Shown in pieces: positions 8,746-17,224 of a stretch of DNA of 58,311 nucleotides (the first letter of the stretch is position 1; every line of letters starts with the position of its first letter). Position numbers and translations under genes: made by a program. This stretch comes from JAOUEE01 sp051011595 (GTDB lineage: Bacteria > Actinomycetota > Acidimicrobiia > Acidimicrobiales > SHLQ01). Under the pieces are notes generated by a model. The model did no database searches and had not been told where the DNA came from. It saw only the letters and a list, made by a program, of their open reading frames with translations. The stretch spans positions 1-58,311 of the forward strand of contig JBPCTQ010000065.1 of assembly GCA_051011595.1 (NCBI GenBank), written 5' to 3'.

Positions 8746-9975
8746 ATGGCCCGACCTGCCGTGATCCTGTCCGCCGCGCTGCTCGCCGTGGTGCTCGTCG
8801 GGTGTGGCTCCGACGAGCCGAGCACCGTCACCCCCGACACCACCACTTCCGCCCCGGTGGTCGCCTCCTCCACCGTGGCGCCCACCACCCCGACCGCACC
8901 AACCACGACGACACCGCCCACCACGACGTCGCCCGACCCGGCTCCCTCGGATTTCTCGGCCGTGTCGCCCATCGTGGCTGATTTCGTCGAGCAGCGGGGA
9001 CTCAACGGTGCCGGGCTGATCGTGGTGCACCGCGATCACGGGGTCCTGCACCACGAGCACTGGGGCGAGTTCGACGAGGACCGCATCTCGCTGATCGCAT
9101 CGTCGTCGAAGATGATCTCGGCCGGGGTGCTGCTGCATCTCCAGGATGAGGGGCTCCTCGACATCGACGCGCCGGTCGGCGACGTGGCCCCTTGGGGTGC
9201 GGGGAACCCCGACATCACCCCGGCCCAGCTGGTCTCCAACAGCTCGGGCCTGGTGGGTCTCGGGCCCGACGTGCTCTACGGGCCCTACCTCTGCCAGTTC
9301 GGTCCCACCTTCGTGCTCCAGGAATGTGCCGAGGCGATCTTCACGGCGGCCGGCGACGACGCCGACATCATTCCCCCCGACTCGGCGTTCCGCTACGGCG
9401 GGGCCCAGTGGCAGGTCGCCGGCGCGGTGGCCGAGGCCGCATCGGGCCAGACGTGGGCGGAGCTCATCGAAGAGATCTACGTCGAACCGTGTGAGCTCGA
9501 TGCCCTGGCGTTCAACAACCCGTTCCTCCCGCTCGGATCCGACGGCGGCGGCTACCCCAGCGCCTTCGATGCCGATCCGGCCACCCTGCCCGACACCGAC
9601 AATCCCAACATCGAAGGCGGCGCCTACGTCACCACCGGTGACTACGGCAAGCTCTTGTTGATGCAGCTCCGTGACGGGATGTGCGGCGACCACCAGGTGT
9701 TGTCGGCCGAGGCCGTCGACCGGATGCACGACGATCGCATCGGCGAGGTGTACGACGGCAACGCCGGTGATCCGTCCATGGGGTACGGCATGGGGTGGTG
9801 GGTCGACCGCGAGAGCGGGTACATCTCCGACGGCGGCGCCTTCGGCACGGTGCCCTGGCTCGATCTCGAAGACGGTTACGGCGCCTACCTGGTGATCGAA
9901 GCCGACTCCGACACCGGCGGCCAACTGGCGTCGCAACTGTTCGAGGTGATCGACGACGCGGTGAACGCCGGGTAG
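8746..9975 (+). CDS. Lipoprotein serine hydrolase (beta-lactamase/class C PBP family)
   Basis: About 409 residues from ATG 8746. The lipobox LVGC puts the lipidated cysteine at residue 20, followed by a Thr/Pro-rich linker to about residue 75. The catalytic SxxK is S119-S-S-K122 (IASSSKM). The second motif, normally YxN, reads Y217-G-G; the third, normally HxG/KTG, appears as SDGGAFGT near the C-terminus. The family includes D-alanyl-D-alanine peptidases, esterases and penicillin-binding proteins; with the altered YxN motif an esterase or peptidase is likelier than a true beta-lactamase. The gene is divergent from the glycosidase-like gene, with starts about 105 bp apart. Confidence 0.8.
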   Translation: MARPAVILSAALLAVVLVGCGSDEPSTVTPDTTTSAPVVASSTVAPTTPTAPTTTTPPTTTSPDPAPSDFSAVSPIVADFVEQRGLNGAGLIVVHRDHGVLHHEHWGEFDEDRISLIASSSKMISAGVLLHLQDEGLLDIDAPVGDVAPWGAGNPDITPAQLVSNSSGLVGLGPDVLYGPYLCQFGPTFVLQECAEAIFTAAGDDADIIPPDSAFRYGGAQWQVAGAVAEAASGQTWAELIEEIYVEPCELDALAFNNPFLPLGSDGGGYPSAFDADPATLPDTDNPNIEGGAYVTTGDYGKLLLMQLRDGMCGDHQVLSAEAVDRMHDDRIGEVYDGNAGDPSMGYGMGWWVDRESGYISDGGAFGTVPWLDLEDGYGAYLVIEADSDTGGQLASQLFEVIDDAVNAG

Positions 9976-10035
9976 ATCCGGCTGGCCTCGGCGGCCTGCT
10001 GGACGTCAATTTCGGTCCTCGGCGACGGATAGCGT

Positions 10036-11094
10036 GTGCAGATGACGGACGCTGGCGAGGACCCGCAGGTCCAGAAACCGAACCGCAAGCGGGCCATCAT
10101 CACCATCGGCATCGCCCTGGTGGTCGTGGTGATCGTCTTCGGCGTGATCTTCCCCCAGCTGGTCGACTGGGATCTGGTTCTCGAGGCCATCCGTGGCCTC
10201 GAGACCGTCGACATCGTCATCATCGTCGCACTGGGCCTGGTCCGGTACGTTCCGGCCGGGTGGATCTACTCCCTCGTGTTGCCGGGATTGTCGCTGTGGC
10301 GGGGCATCAGGGCGTGGGTGGCGACCACCGGCGTCGGATCAACCCTCCCGGGCTTCGACCTCGTGCTCCGACTCGGCATGTACAACAGCTGGGGATTTCC
10401 CATCGAACGGGCCACGTCAGGGATGTTCCTCAGTGGCATCGTCGAGATGTCGACCAAACTGGCCTTGGCCGTGCTGGCCGTCGGCGTCTGGGCGGTGTTC
10501 ACCTTCGACGACGACCTGCTGATCGTTGCCATCATCGGTGCCGCCGTACTCGGCGGCGCCGGGATGCTCGTCGCCGGCGTGCTGCGTTCCGAGGAGCGGG
10601 CCCGGTCGTTCGGCCGGTTGGTCGAACGGATGGTCAAATGGGGCTACTCGAAGTTCGCCCGCCAGGCTCCCGCCGACCTCGTCGACCGTATCCTCGACGT
10701 CCGCATCGAAGCCCGCGAGGTGCTCGGCCGACGCTGGCCCCAGGCCTTCCTCGCCGCCGGGCTGGCCCAGGCCACCGTGTTCGCGCTCTTGTTGTACTCG
10801 CTGCGCGCGGTCGGCGTCGACAGCGACGTGCTGGCGTGGCAGCAGATCCTCCTGGCCCAAGCGCTCGTCACCCTGATCACCACGATCCCGATCACCCCTG
10901 GCAGCGTCGGCGTCGCCGAGTTGGTGTTCGTCGCCATCTTCTCGGCCATGGCCGGGGACGAGCACCGAGAACTGATCACGGCGGGGGTGGTCGTGTACCG
11001 CTTGGCGCTGTGGCTGCTGCCCATCCCCATCGGCTGGGCGGTTGCGTTGCGCTGGCAGTCCACGTCAGGCCAGCGGCTCTTCGGCTCCCGCTGA
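10036..11094 (+). CDS. LPG-synthase transmembrane-domain (UPF0104/flippase-like) protein
   Basis: This 352-residue polytopic membrane protein has about eight hydrophobic helices, starting with AIITIGIALVVVVIVFGVIF (about residues 18-37). The layout and the region TTIPITPGSVGVAELVFVAI match the lysylphosphatidylglycerol-synthase membrane domain family (UPF0104), where the P-G-G/S-x-G motif is conserved. There is no C-terminal aminoacyltransferase domain, so it is not a full MprF; the family is thought to move lipids across the membrane. The start is GTG 10036 or ATG 10042; neither has a strong ribosome site. It precedes the UbiB-like gene by 45 bases on the same strand and may share its transcript. 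Confidence 0.8.
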   Translation: MQMTDAGEDPQVQKPNRKRAIITIGIALVVVVIVFGVIFPQLVDWDLVLEAIRGLETVDIVIIVALGLVRYVPAGWIYSLVLPGLSLWRGIRAWVATTGVGSTLPGFDLVLRLGMYNSWGFPIERATSGMFLSGIVEMSTKLALAVLAVGVWAVFTFDDDLLIVAIIGAAVLGGAGMLVAGVLRSEERARSFGRLVERMVKWGYSKFARQAPADLVDRILDVRIEAREVLGRRWPQAFLAAGLAQATVFALLLYSLRAVGVDSDVLAWQQILLAQALVTLITTIPITPGSVGVAELVFVAIFSAMAGDEHRELITAGVVVYRLALWLLPIPIGWAVALRWQSTSGQRLFGSR

Positions 11095-11139
11095 CGGTCT
11101 CGTCGCTCCGAGACCACCGCCGCGTGCCAGGCTGACCGG

Positions 11140-13065
11140 ATGGGAGCCGTCAGCCGCATCGTCGTCTATGTCCTACTCACCGTCGGTTCGGCTTGGCTGG
11201 CCCGACGGCTCCTCGGTGCTCACCGCGTGACGCGTGTGCGTGCCCTGATGGCCGGCGTGGGCGGTTGTATTGCAGGCGCGGCGCTGGCGGGCGGTGTTCA
11301 CCGGTGGGGGGCTGAGGACGATGGGTCGGTGGCCGGGGTGGCCGTCATCACGGCGCTGCTGGTGGCCATGGGGTTGGTCGTGGCCTTCCAGCTGATGAGC
11401 CGACCCCGTCCGGCCGGGCATCGGCGACGACGCAACGGCCCGCTCGAGACCTGGCGCGTGTCGCGTCGCAGTGCGGAGGTCGTCGGCATCGCCGTCCAGC
11501 ACGGCCTCGGCCCTCACCTCGGCCGACGGGGCGACAACCACCGCCCGCCGGCGGGTGCACAGCTGCGCGGTGCCCTCGAAGAGGCTGGGGTGGTCTTCGT
11601 GAAGTTCGGCCAACTACTTGCCGCGCGGCCCGATCTGGTGGGATCGGCCATCGCCGAGGAGCTCAGTGGTCTCCGACACCAGGTTGCGGCGCTTCCGCGG
11701 GACGTCATGCAAGCCGAGTTGCGCCGAGCGCTGCCCGAAGCCGACGAACTGTTCTCGTCCATCGACTGGGAACCGCTCGGTTCGGCGTCGATCGCGCAGG
11801 TGTACCGGGCCACGATGACCGATGGCGCCGAGGTGGTGATCAAGATCCGTCGTCCCGGGATCGTCGCGGAGGTCGAGCGCGACGGCCAGGTGGCACGCCA
11901 CCTCAGCGGAGTGGTCGAGCGCCACAGCGCATGGGCTCGGTCGGTCGGGATGGCCGACCTCGCCTCCGCCTTCGTGGACGATCTCATCGAAGAACTCGAC
12001 TACCAACTCGAGGCGAGGGCAACGGTGGAGATCGGTGAGTCGTTCGCCGGCACGGACATCGGCGTGCCGGGCATCATCGCCGACCACTGCACCGACGATG
12101 TGCTGGTCATGGATCGTGTTCCCGGCCGGCCGCTGGCCGACACCGACCTCGGCCATCTCGACCGAGAGCGCCGCCGAGCCGAGGCGACGGCGCTCGTCGG
12201 CGCCAACGTGGGCGCCATGCTCAGCGGGGCGAGGTTCCATGCCGACCTCCACCCGGGCAATGTGATGATCACCGAGACCGGCGCGGTGTCCGTGATCGAC
12301 TGCGGCGCCACCGGCACCCTCGATGCCGGCGAACAGACGTCGCTCGGCAACCTGCTGCTGGGTCTTCGCCTCCGCGAGCCGACCATGCTGCGTGACGCGC
12401 TTCTCGGGGTGGCTGACCAGCAGGGAACCCTCGACACCGCCCGCCTCGACCGGGCGCTGGCCCACCTGCTCACCGAGCACCTCACCGACGACGAGAACAT
12501 CGGCCCCGACGCCGTCGTCGAGTTGCTCCGCATCATGTCCGATCATCAACTGCGGCTGCCGGCTTCGGCCAGCGCCATGTTCCGGGGCCTGGTCACAGTG
12601 CTCGACTCACTCGAAGTGCTCGTACCGGACTTCCCGGTACTCGATGCCATCGAGGCGGTCGGTGACGTGCAGTCGCCGGTTCCCGAGAATCTCGACGACT
12701 TCACCGAGCTGGCCAAGGAGGAGACCCTCAAGTTGCTCCCGCTGCTGCGCCGCGCACCGCGCCTCGTCGACTCGGTCGTGACCACTATCGACCGGGGCGA
12801 TCTGACGATCCGGGTGCGGCTGTTCTCGCACACCGAGGACGCCCGCATCGTGACCGGCCTGGTGAACCGGGCGGTGCTGGCCTTCGTGGCCGGCATTCTG
12901 GGCATCGTCTCGACCATGCTGCTCAGCCTGGATCGCGGGCCGTACATCCGCACCGACCTGTCGCTCTACGACCTCATCGCCGGCATCGGGTTGCTCGCCG
13001 GCGCAGTCCTGATCATGCGGGTGATCATGGAGACTCTCGAAGACGACCCAGATCCGCGCCGTTGA
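11140..13065 (+). CDS. ABC1/UbiB-family atypical kinase
   Basis: 641 residues. Two or three N-terminal hydrophobic segments (VVYVLLTVGSAWLARRLLG; a second near residues 35-50; a third near 65-85) precede the ABC1 kinase-like domain. The diagnostic KxGQ motif is present (EEAGVVFVKFGQLLAARPDL, about 150-170), then the Ala-rich loop GSASIAQVYRATM with the catalytic-type lysine in VVIKIRRPG, and later HADLHPGNVMI and VIDCGATG, equivalent to the catalytic and metal-binding loops. Two helices close the C-terminus. UbiB proteins support quinone or isoprenoid lipid metabolism with ATPase activity; in actinobacteria the exact role is open. Confidence 0.88.
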   Translation: MGAVSRIVVYVLLTVGSAWLARRLLGAHRVTRVRALMAGVGGCIAGAALAGGVHRWGAEDDGSVAGVAVITALLVAMGLVVAFQLMSRPRPAGHRRRRNGPLETWRVSRRSAEVVGIAVQHGLGPHLGRRGDNHRPPAGAQLRGALEEAGVVFVKFGQLLAARPDLVGSAIAEELSGLRHQVAALPRDVMQAELRRALPEADELFSSIDWEPLGSASIAQVYRATMTDGAEVVIKIRRPGIVAEVERDGQVARHLSGVVERHSAWARSVGMADLASAFVDDLIEELDYQLEARATVEIGESFAGTDIGVPGIIADHCTDDVLVMDRVPGRPLADTDLGHLDRERRRAEATALVGANVGAMLSGARFHADLHPGNVMITETGAVSVIDCGATGTLDAGEQTSLGNLLLGLRLREPTMLRDALLGVADQQGTLDTARLDRALAHLLTEHLTDDENIGPDAVVELLRIMSDHQLRLPASASAMFRGLVTVLDSLEVLVPDFPVLDAIEAVGDVQSPVPENLDDFTELAKEETLKLLPLLRRAPRLVDSVVTTIDRGDLTIRVRLFSHTEDARIVTGLVNRAVLAFVAGILGIVSTMLLSLDRGPYIRTDLSLYDLIAGIGLLAGAVLIMRVIMETLEDDPDPRR

Positions 13066-13077
13066 CCCTCGGGAACT

Positions 13078-13101
13078 ACCCGGCCACCGGATCTGCCGGG
13101 T
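13078..13101. terminator. Possible bidirectional hairpin between convergent genes
   Basis: Arms ACCCGG (13078-13083) and CCGGGT (13096-13101) lie in the 45-bp gap between the convergent ends of the UbiB-like and MDR genes. The stem is short and no U tract is obvious, so the assignment rests mainly on position. Confidence 0.3.
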
Positions 13102-13110
13102 CGGAGCTGC

Positions 13111-14118
13111 TCAGGGGGTGAGGATGATCTTGCCTCGCGCCCGGCCTCGGGTCATGTAGTCCATGGCCTCGGCGGCCTGCGCCAGCGGAAAGGTCCGATC
13201 GACGATGGGTGTCAGCCCCTGCGCCTCGATGATCTCGGTCAAGACCGCCAGCGGGTCGTCGGTTTTGGCTGCCACGCGGACCTTCAGCTGCTTGTTGAAC
13301 GGCGCCAACACCACCAGTTTGAGGAATCCCGACAGCGACCCGATCCACCGGTTGGCTCCTTCCCCGAACTGATCGTGTCCGATCAGCACGTACCGACCTT
13401 CGGGGGTGAGCGCCCGCCGGTAGTCCGACCACGACCGATTGCCGGGGATGTCGACGATGACGTCGTAGCGCTGGCCTTCGTCCGTGAAATCGTTGGTGGT
13501 GTAGTCGATGACATGGTCGGCTCCGACCGCACGAACGGTGTCGAGTTTGTCGCCCGTGTCGACACCGGTGACTTCGGCGCCGTACCACTTGGCCAGTTGC
13601 ACGGCGAACGTGCCGACACCACCCCCGGCACCGTTGACCAGCACCCGCTGACCGGCCGTGACCTCACCCTCGTCGTGGACCCCCTGGAGTGCGATGTAGC
13701 CGGATGACGGTACGGCGGCAGCCTGCTCGAAGGAGATGACGGCAGGTTTGTGCGCCAGAGCCTCAGCCGGCACGGCCACCAACTCGGCATAGGCACCACC
13801 GTGGTGCCACTGGTGGCCTTGGACCGTCTCGCCGTACACCTCGTCGCCCGGTGCGAAGTGGGTGACCTTTGACCCCACCACCTCCACTACGCCGGCCATG
13901 TCGGTACCCGGGATCGGGTTCTTGGGGCGGCGCACACCAGCTCCCATGAGACGCAGCATGTGGGGTCGCCCGGTCACGACGTGCCACACATCGGGATGCA
14001 CCGATGCCGCCCGTACCCGCACCAGTACCTCGTCGTCACCCACCTGCGGCGGGGCCACGTCGGCCAGCTCGAGCACGTCGGCCGGAGGGCCGTAGCCCCG
14101 GCACACCACTGCCTTCAT
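13111..14118 (-). CDS. NAD(P)-dependent zinc-independent MDR alcohol/quinone oxidoreductase
   Basis: About 335 residues from ATG 14118 (GTG 14124 is also possible). The N-terminal GroES-like domain opens MKAVVCRGYGPPADVLELAD and contains PGTDMAGVVEVVG. The Rossmann half has VLVNGAGGGVGTFAVQLAKW, the nucleotide-binding motif, and ADHVIDYTTNDF. The four structural-zinc cysteines of classical alcohol dehydrogenases are missing, placing it in the quinone-oxidoreductase/zeta-crystallin branch. These enzymes reduce quinones or enones with NADPH. It is divergent from the lipase gene (starts about 60 bp apart). Substrate unknown. Confidence 0.85.
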   Translation of the reverse strand: MKAVVCRGYGPPADVLELADVAPPQVGDDEVLVRVRAASVHPDVWHVVTGRPHMLRLMGAGVRRPKNPIPGTDMAGVVEVVGSKVTHFAPGDEVYGETVQGHQWHHGGAYAELVAVPAEALAHKPAVISFEQAAAVPSSGYIALQGVHDEGEVTAGQRVLVNGAGGGVGTFAVQLAKWYGAEVTGVDTGDKLDTVRAVGADHVIDYTTNDFTDEGQRYDVIVDIPGNRSWSDYRRALTPEGRYVLIGHDQFGEGANRWIGSLSGFLKLVVLAPFNKQLKVRVAAKTDDPLAVLTEIIEAQGLTPIVDRTFPLAQAAEAMDYMTRGRARGKIILTP

Positions 14119-14176
14119 ACGCACATTCTTACCCTCGAGATCACTCGCCGCGCCCCGCCGCTATCGTGTCGTGCCG

Positions 14177-15031
14177 ATGAGCAAGCGAACCGGTAGTGGA
14201 CGAAACCCAGAGCCCATCTCGGAGAAGACGGCGGCCGAGCTCGACATCGTCTCCTCCGTCGACGGCCCCATCCGCGATCTCGCCCCGCTGCGTCGCTCGC
14301 TGCTCTTCGCCGAGGTCTCGATGTTGTCGTACCTGCCCGACGTCGAGGCTCAGCCGGTGTTCGGCGACCTCGGCTTCTCCGAGATTCGTTACCTCGAACG
14401 AGACGGCGCCCAGGCCTACGAGCTGGGCAACGACGAAGACGTGTTGATCGTGTGCCGGGGCACCGAACCCAACGAGTGGAACGACATCCGGGCCGACGCC
14501 AACGCGCTGACCGATCTGTCCGAGACGATCGGCCGTGTTCATCGAGGATTCAAACGTGAGGTCGACGACATCTGGCCCGAACTCGAGGACACGCTCAGCG
14601 ACGAGGACCGCAACGTGTGGTTCGCCGGCCACTCACTCGGCGGCGCCATGGCCACCATCCTGGCCGGACGTTGCGAACTGTCGGCCATCGCCGCCGTGCC
14701 GGTCGAGGTGATCACCTTCGGGAGTCCCCGGGTGGGCACCAAACGCTACGTACAACACGCCAAGATCACCCACGTGCGTTGGGTCAACAACAACGACATC
14801 GTCACTCGGGTGCCGCCCACCTGGCTGCGCTACCGCCACACCGGCACCCGCATGTATCTCAACCGCAACGGCCAACTACGCCAGTTCACCCCTCAGCAGC
14901 GGGCCAAGGACCGGTGGGCCGGATTCGTCGACGGCATCAAGAACCGCCGTTTCGACCACTTCAGCGACCACGGGATCGCCAACTACGTGGACTACCTCGT
15001 GGCCCTCAACGACAGGGCCGACGCCGGCTAG
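14177..15031 (+). CDS. Class 3 lipase family protein
   Basis: About 284 residues from ATG 14177 (GTG 14171 also in frame). The nucleophile elbow is GHSLGG with Ser153, preceded by VWFA, as in class 3 (fungal-type) lipases. The family's oxyanion segment is visible as VLIVCRGTEPNEWNDI, the second acid region as VEVITFGSPRVGTKRY, and VRWVNNNDIVTRVPP precedes the expected catalytic histidine region (RYRHTGTRMY). There is no signal peptide, so it is probably intracellular. Its TAG stop overlaps the TAG stop of the opposite-strand SDR gene in the sequence CTAG (15028-15031). Confidence 0.85.
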   Translation: MSKRTGSGRNPEPISEKTAAELDIVSSVDGPIRDLAPLRRSLLFAEVSMLSYLPDVEAQPVFGDLGFSEIRYLERDGAQAYELGNDEDVLIVCRGTEPNEWNDIRADANALTDLSETIGRVHRGFKREVDDIWPELEDTLSDEDRNVWFAGHSLGGAMATILAGRCELSAIAAVPVEVITFGSPRVGTKRYVQHAKITHVRWVNNNDIVTRVPPTWLRYRHTGTRMYLNRNGQLRQFTPQQRAKDRWAGFVDGIKNRRFDHFSDHGIANYVDYLVALNDRADAG

Positions 15032-15933
15032 ATCGGCATCCCGTGGTGGGGCGGCACATCGCGGTCGGCAATGGCATCGGCCCGGCGGTGTAAGAGCTCG
15101 ACGGTGTCGCGCAGATCCATGGTGATGATGAACCGACGGGCCGCGGTCTCGTCGACCACGAAGTCGCCCAAGCCGTCGAGGTCGGCCTCGGTGACGTCTC
15201 GCCCCGCCTGTTCGAGCATGGTCTTCATCTCGTCGAAGGTCATGCTCTTGCGACCCGTCCCCTCCCCCACTCGCTGAAGGTTCTCGGGGCGGTTGCGGCT
15301 GGCCGTGAACAGGCCGGTGCGCAACAGGCCACCCGACGGATAGAACACCGACGCTCGGAGCTGAGTGTCCTCGGAGACCAGGTTGTGGTGCAGGGCCTCG
15401 GTGAAACAACTGACCGCGGCCTTGGATGCCGCGTACACCGAGGCGGTGGGTACGGGGGCGAAGCCGCCGTCACCCGACGAGGTGTTGACGATCTGACCGG
15501 GTTCGGCCCCCTCGAGCATCCGGGGGACGAACTCGCTGACACAGATGGCGGTGCCGAAGACGTTGACACCAAAACACCATCGCCAGTCGTTCGGTTCTTG
15601 TTGCCACGGTTTGCCGCCGCCACCCGAGGTGACACCGGCGTTGTTGTAGAGCAGGTTGCACCGACCGTGGGTGTCGTACACGTGATCGGCCAACACCTTC
15701 ACCGACGTCTCGTCGGTGATGTCGGTCAACCAGCCACTCACCGGCCCGAGCGGCGCCAGCTCGGCCACCGCCTCGTCGAGGGCGCCTTGTTCGACATCGG
15801 CGATGATCACGGTGCTGCCGCGGCGCAACAAGGCGCCCACGATGCCCTTGCCGATGCCGCCGGCACCGCCCGTGACGACCGAGACGGTGCCGTCGATGCT
15901 GATGTCGGCAATGGTGTCGTCGTTGTCGCTCAC
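15028..15933 (-). CDS. Short-chain dehydrogenase/reductase
   Basis: About 301 residues from GTG 15933, which overlaps the stop of the upstream amidohydrolase by four bases (GTGA). The cofactor motif TGGAGGIG spans residues 21-28, with NNAG in the centre and the catalytic YxxxK as YAASK after the catalytic-serine region NTSSGDGG. The acidic IADVE after strand 2 suggests NAD(H) preference. As the last gene of a minus-strand unit with two amidohydrolases, it probably acts on an intermediate of the same pathway. The C-terminal extension of about 60 residues beyond the core is unassigned. Confidence 0.9.
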   Translation of the reverse strand: MSDNDDTIADISIDGTVSVVTGGAGGIGKGIVGALLRRGSTVIIADVEQGALDEAVAELAPLGPVSGWLTDITDETSVKVLADHVYDTHGRCNLLYNNAGVTSGGGGKPWQQEPNDWRWCFGVNVFGTAICVSEFVPRMLEGAEPGQIVNTSSGDGGFAPVPTASVYAASKAAVSCFTEALHHNLVSEDTQLRASVFYPSGGLLRTGLFTASRNRPENLQRVGEGTGRKSMTFDEMKTMLEQAGRDVTEADLDGLGDFVVDETAARRFIITMDLRDTVELLHRRADAIADRDVPPHHGMPI

Positions 15934-17222
15934 GCGACCTCCTGCACCTGGTTGAGCGGGTTCATACCGGGGCACCCCTTGGCCCGTTCGGGGATCTCGC
16001 CGTACTCGATGGGCGAGGCGACGAACTCCTTGGTGGGGCAGTACTTCTCGGCGTAGGGAGCCAGCGCATCCAGGTCGAAGTTGTACACCTTGGCCGCATT
16101 GGTGGTGAGCAACGTGGTGGTCTCCTCCACGGTCATCTCGGCAAAGGTGAGCCGGAGGTGTTCGTGGGTGTGGGGGTACGACCCCTCGATGTGGGGGTAG
16201 TCGCTGCCCCACATGATGCGATCGACACCGACACCACGAGCCGATTCGACCTCGGCCGGCCGCAGGAACGACGCCCCGATGTAGCACTGCCGTTGGAAGT
16301 ACTCGGTCGGGGTGAGCGACATCTGGGCCACCGCCTGGCCACCGAAGATCGACTCCGAGCCGTACTTGGAGTACTTCATCCGGTGATAGAAGCTGTCGAG
16401 CTTGGCCAGAGTGTCGGGGACCCAGGCCGTGCCGGTCTCGGTGATCACATACGGCATGTCGGGGTGCCGTTCGAACACACCCGAGAACATCAGGTGCCAG
16501 AGGGCCCGCTGAGTCCACCACTGCACCTCGAGCATGAACATGGCCAACGACGCCGGGAAGTGCTCGCCGAAGTTGGGAGATGCACCACCGGCATGGTGGT
16601 TGAGGGGCATCCCTGCGGCGGCCGCGGCCGCCCAGATGGGTTCGTAGGTGGCCGAGTACAACGGCTCGAACGGCGAATCAGGTGGTGCCCCGGGCACGAG
16701 CACACCACCGCGAAGACCCTGCTCGGCCGCCCACTCGATCTCGGCCACCGAACCCTCGACGTCGCCCAGGAAGATCTGGATGATGCCGGCCCGACGAGCC
16801 GGCGCGTCGCTGACGAAGTCGGCCAGCCAGCGGTTGTGGGCCTTGAGACCGGCCCACCGGTGTTCGAAGTTGTCGGAATAGGGCGGGGCCTCGAACGAGG
16901 TGGCCGCCGGCGGCGAGAACGGCGGCTGGGTGTTGGGGAACAGCACCGCCGCCACCACCCCGTCTTCTTCTTGTTCGCGAAGCCGCTGCTCGGAGGAGGA
17001 GTTCCGATACCCGAACTCATCGGGGTCACCATCGACCCCGACCTCGAGGGGCGAACGCTCCATGCCACTGAACAAGGCCTTGCGGCGCTCGTTGTCGTCG
17101 GCCATGAACGCGGCCCAGTCGTCGAACTCGGAGTGGTACTTCGATTCGAGGTAGGGCCGGTACCCGAGCAGCTCGGCGCCACAGTGGGTGTCGGCACTGA
17201 TGACGATGTGTTTGTCGGTCAC
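15930..17222 (-). CDS. Amidohydrolase family 2 (COG2159-type, TIM barrel)
   Basis: About 430 residues. GTG 17222 is preferred because GGAAGGG lies 7 bases upstream and only 2 bases separate it from the preceding stop; an ATG 15 bases earlier would overlap the upstream gene. The N-terminal metal-binding region ISADTHCG replaces the usual HxH with DTH, seen in many COG2159 proteins. A central histidine is in MPLNHHAGGA, and the C-terminal metal/active-site motif is WGSDYPHIEGSYPHT. The family includes ACMSD-like decarboxylases and hydrolases. It is a paralogue of the gene immediately upstream, suggesting related steps or a hetero-oligomer. Confidence 0.85.
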   Translation of the reverse strand: MTDKHIVISADTHCGAELLGYRPYLESKYHSEFDDWAAFMADDNERRKALFSGMERSPLEVGVDGDPDEFGYRNSSSEQRLREQEEDGVVAAVLFPNTQPPFSPPAATSFEAPPYSDNFEHRWAGLKAHNRWLADFVSDAPARRAGIIQIFLGDVEGSVAEIEWAAEQGLRGGVLVPGAPPDSPFEPLYSATYEPIWAAAAAAGMPLNHHAGGASPNFGEHFPASLAMFMLEVQWWTQRALWHLMFSGVFERHPDMPYVITETGTAWVPDTLAKLDSFYHRMKYSKYGSESIFGGQAVAQMSLTPTEYFQRQCYIGASFLRPAEVESARGVGVDRIMWGSDYPHIEGSYPHTHEHLRLTFAEMTVEETTTLLTTNAAKVYNFDLDALAPYAEKYCPTKEFVASPIEYGEIPERAKGCPGMNPLNQVQEVA

Positions 17223-17224
17223 GC

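Noticed and set aside
15934..16521. N-terminal extension of the SDR to a start at 16521
   Set aside because: The extension lies in an alternative frame of the upstream amidohydrolase and has no domain; the GTG at 15933 gives a normal SDR N-terminus.
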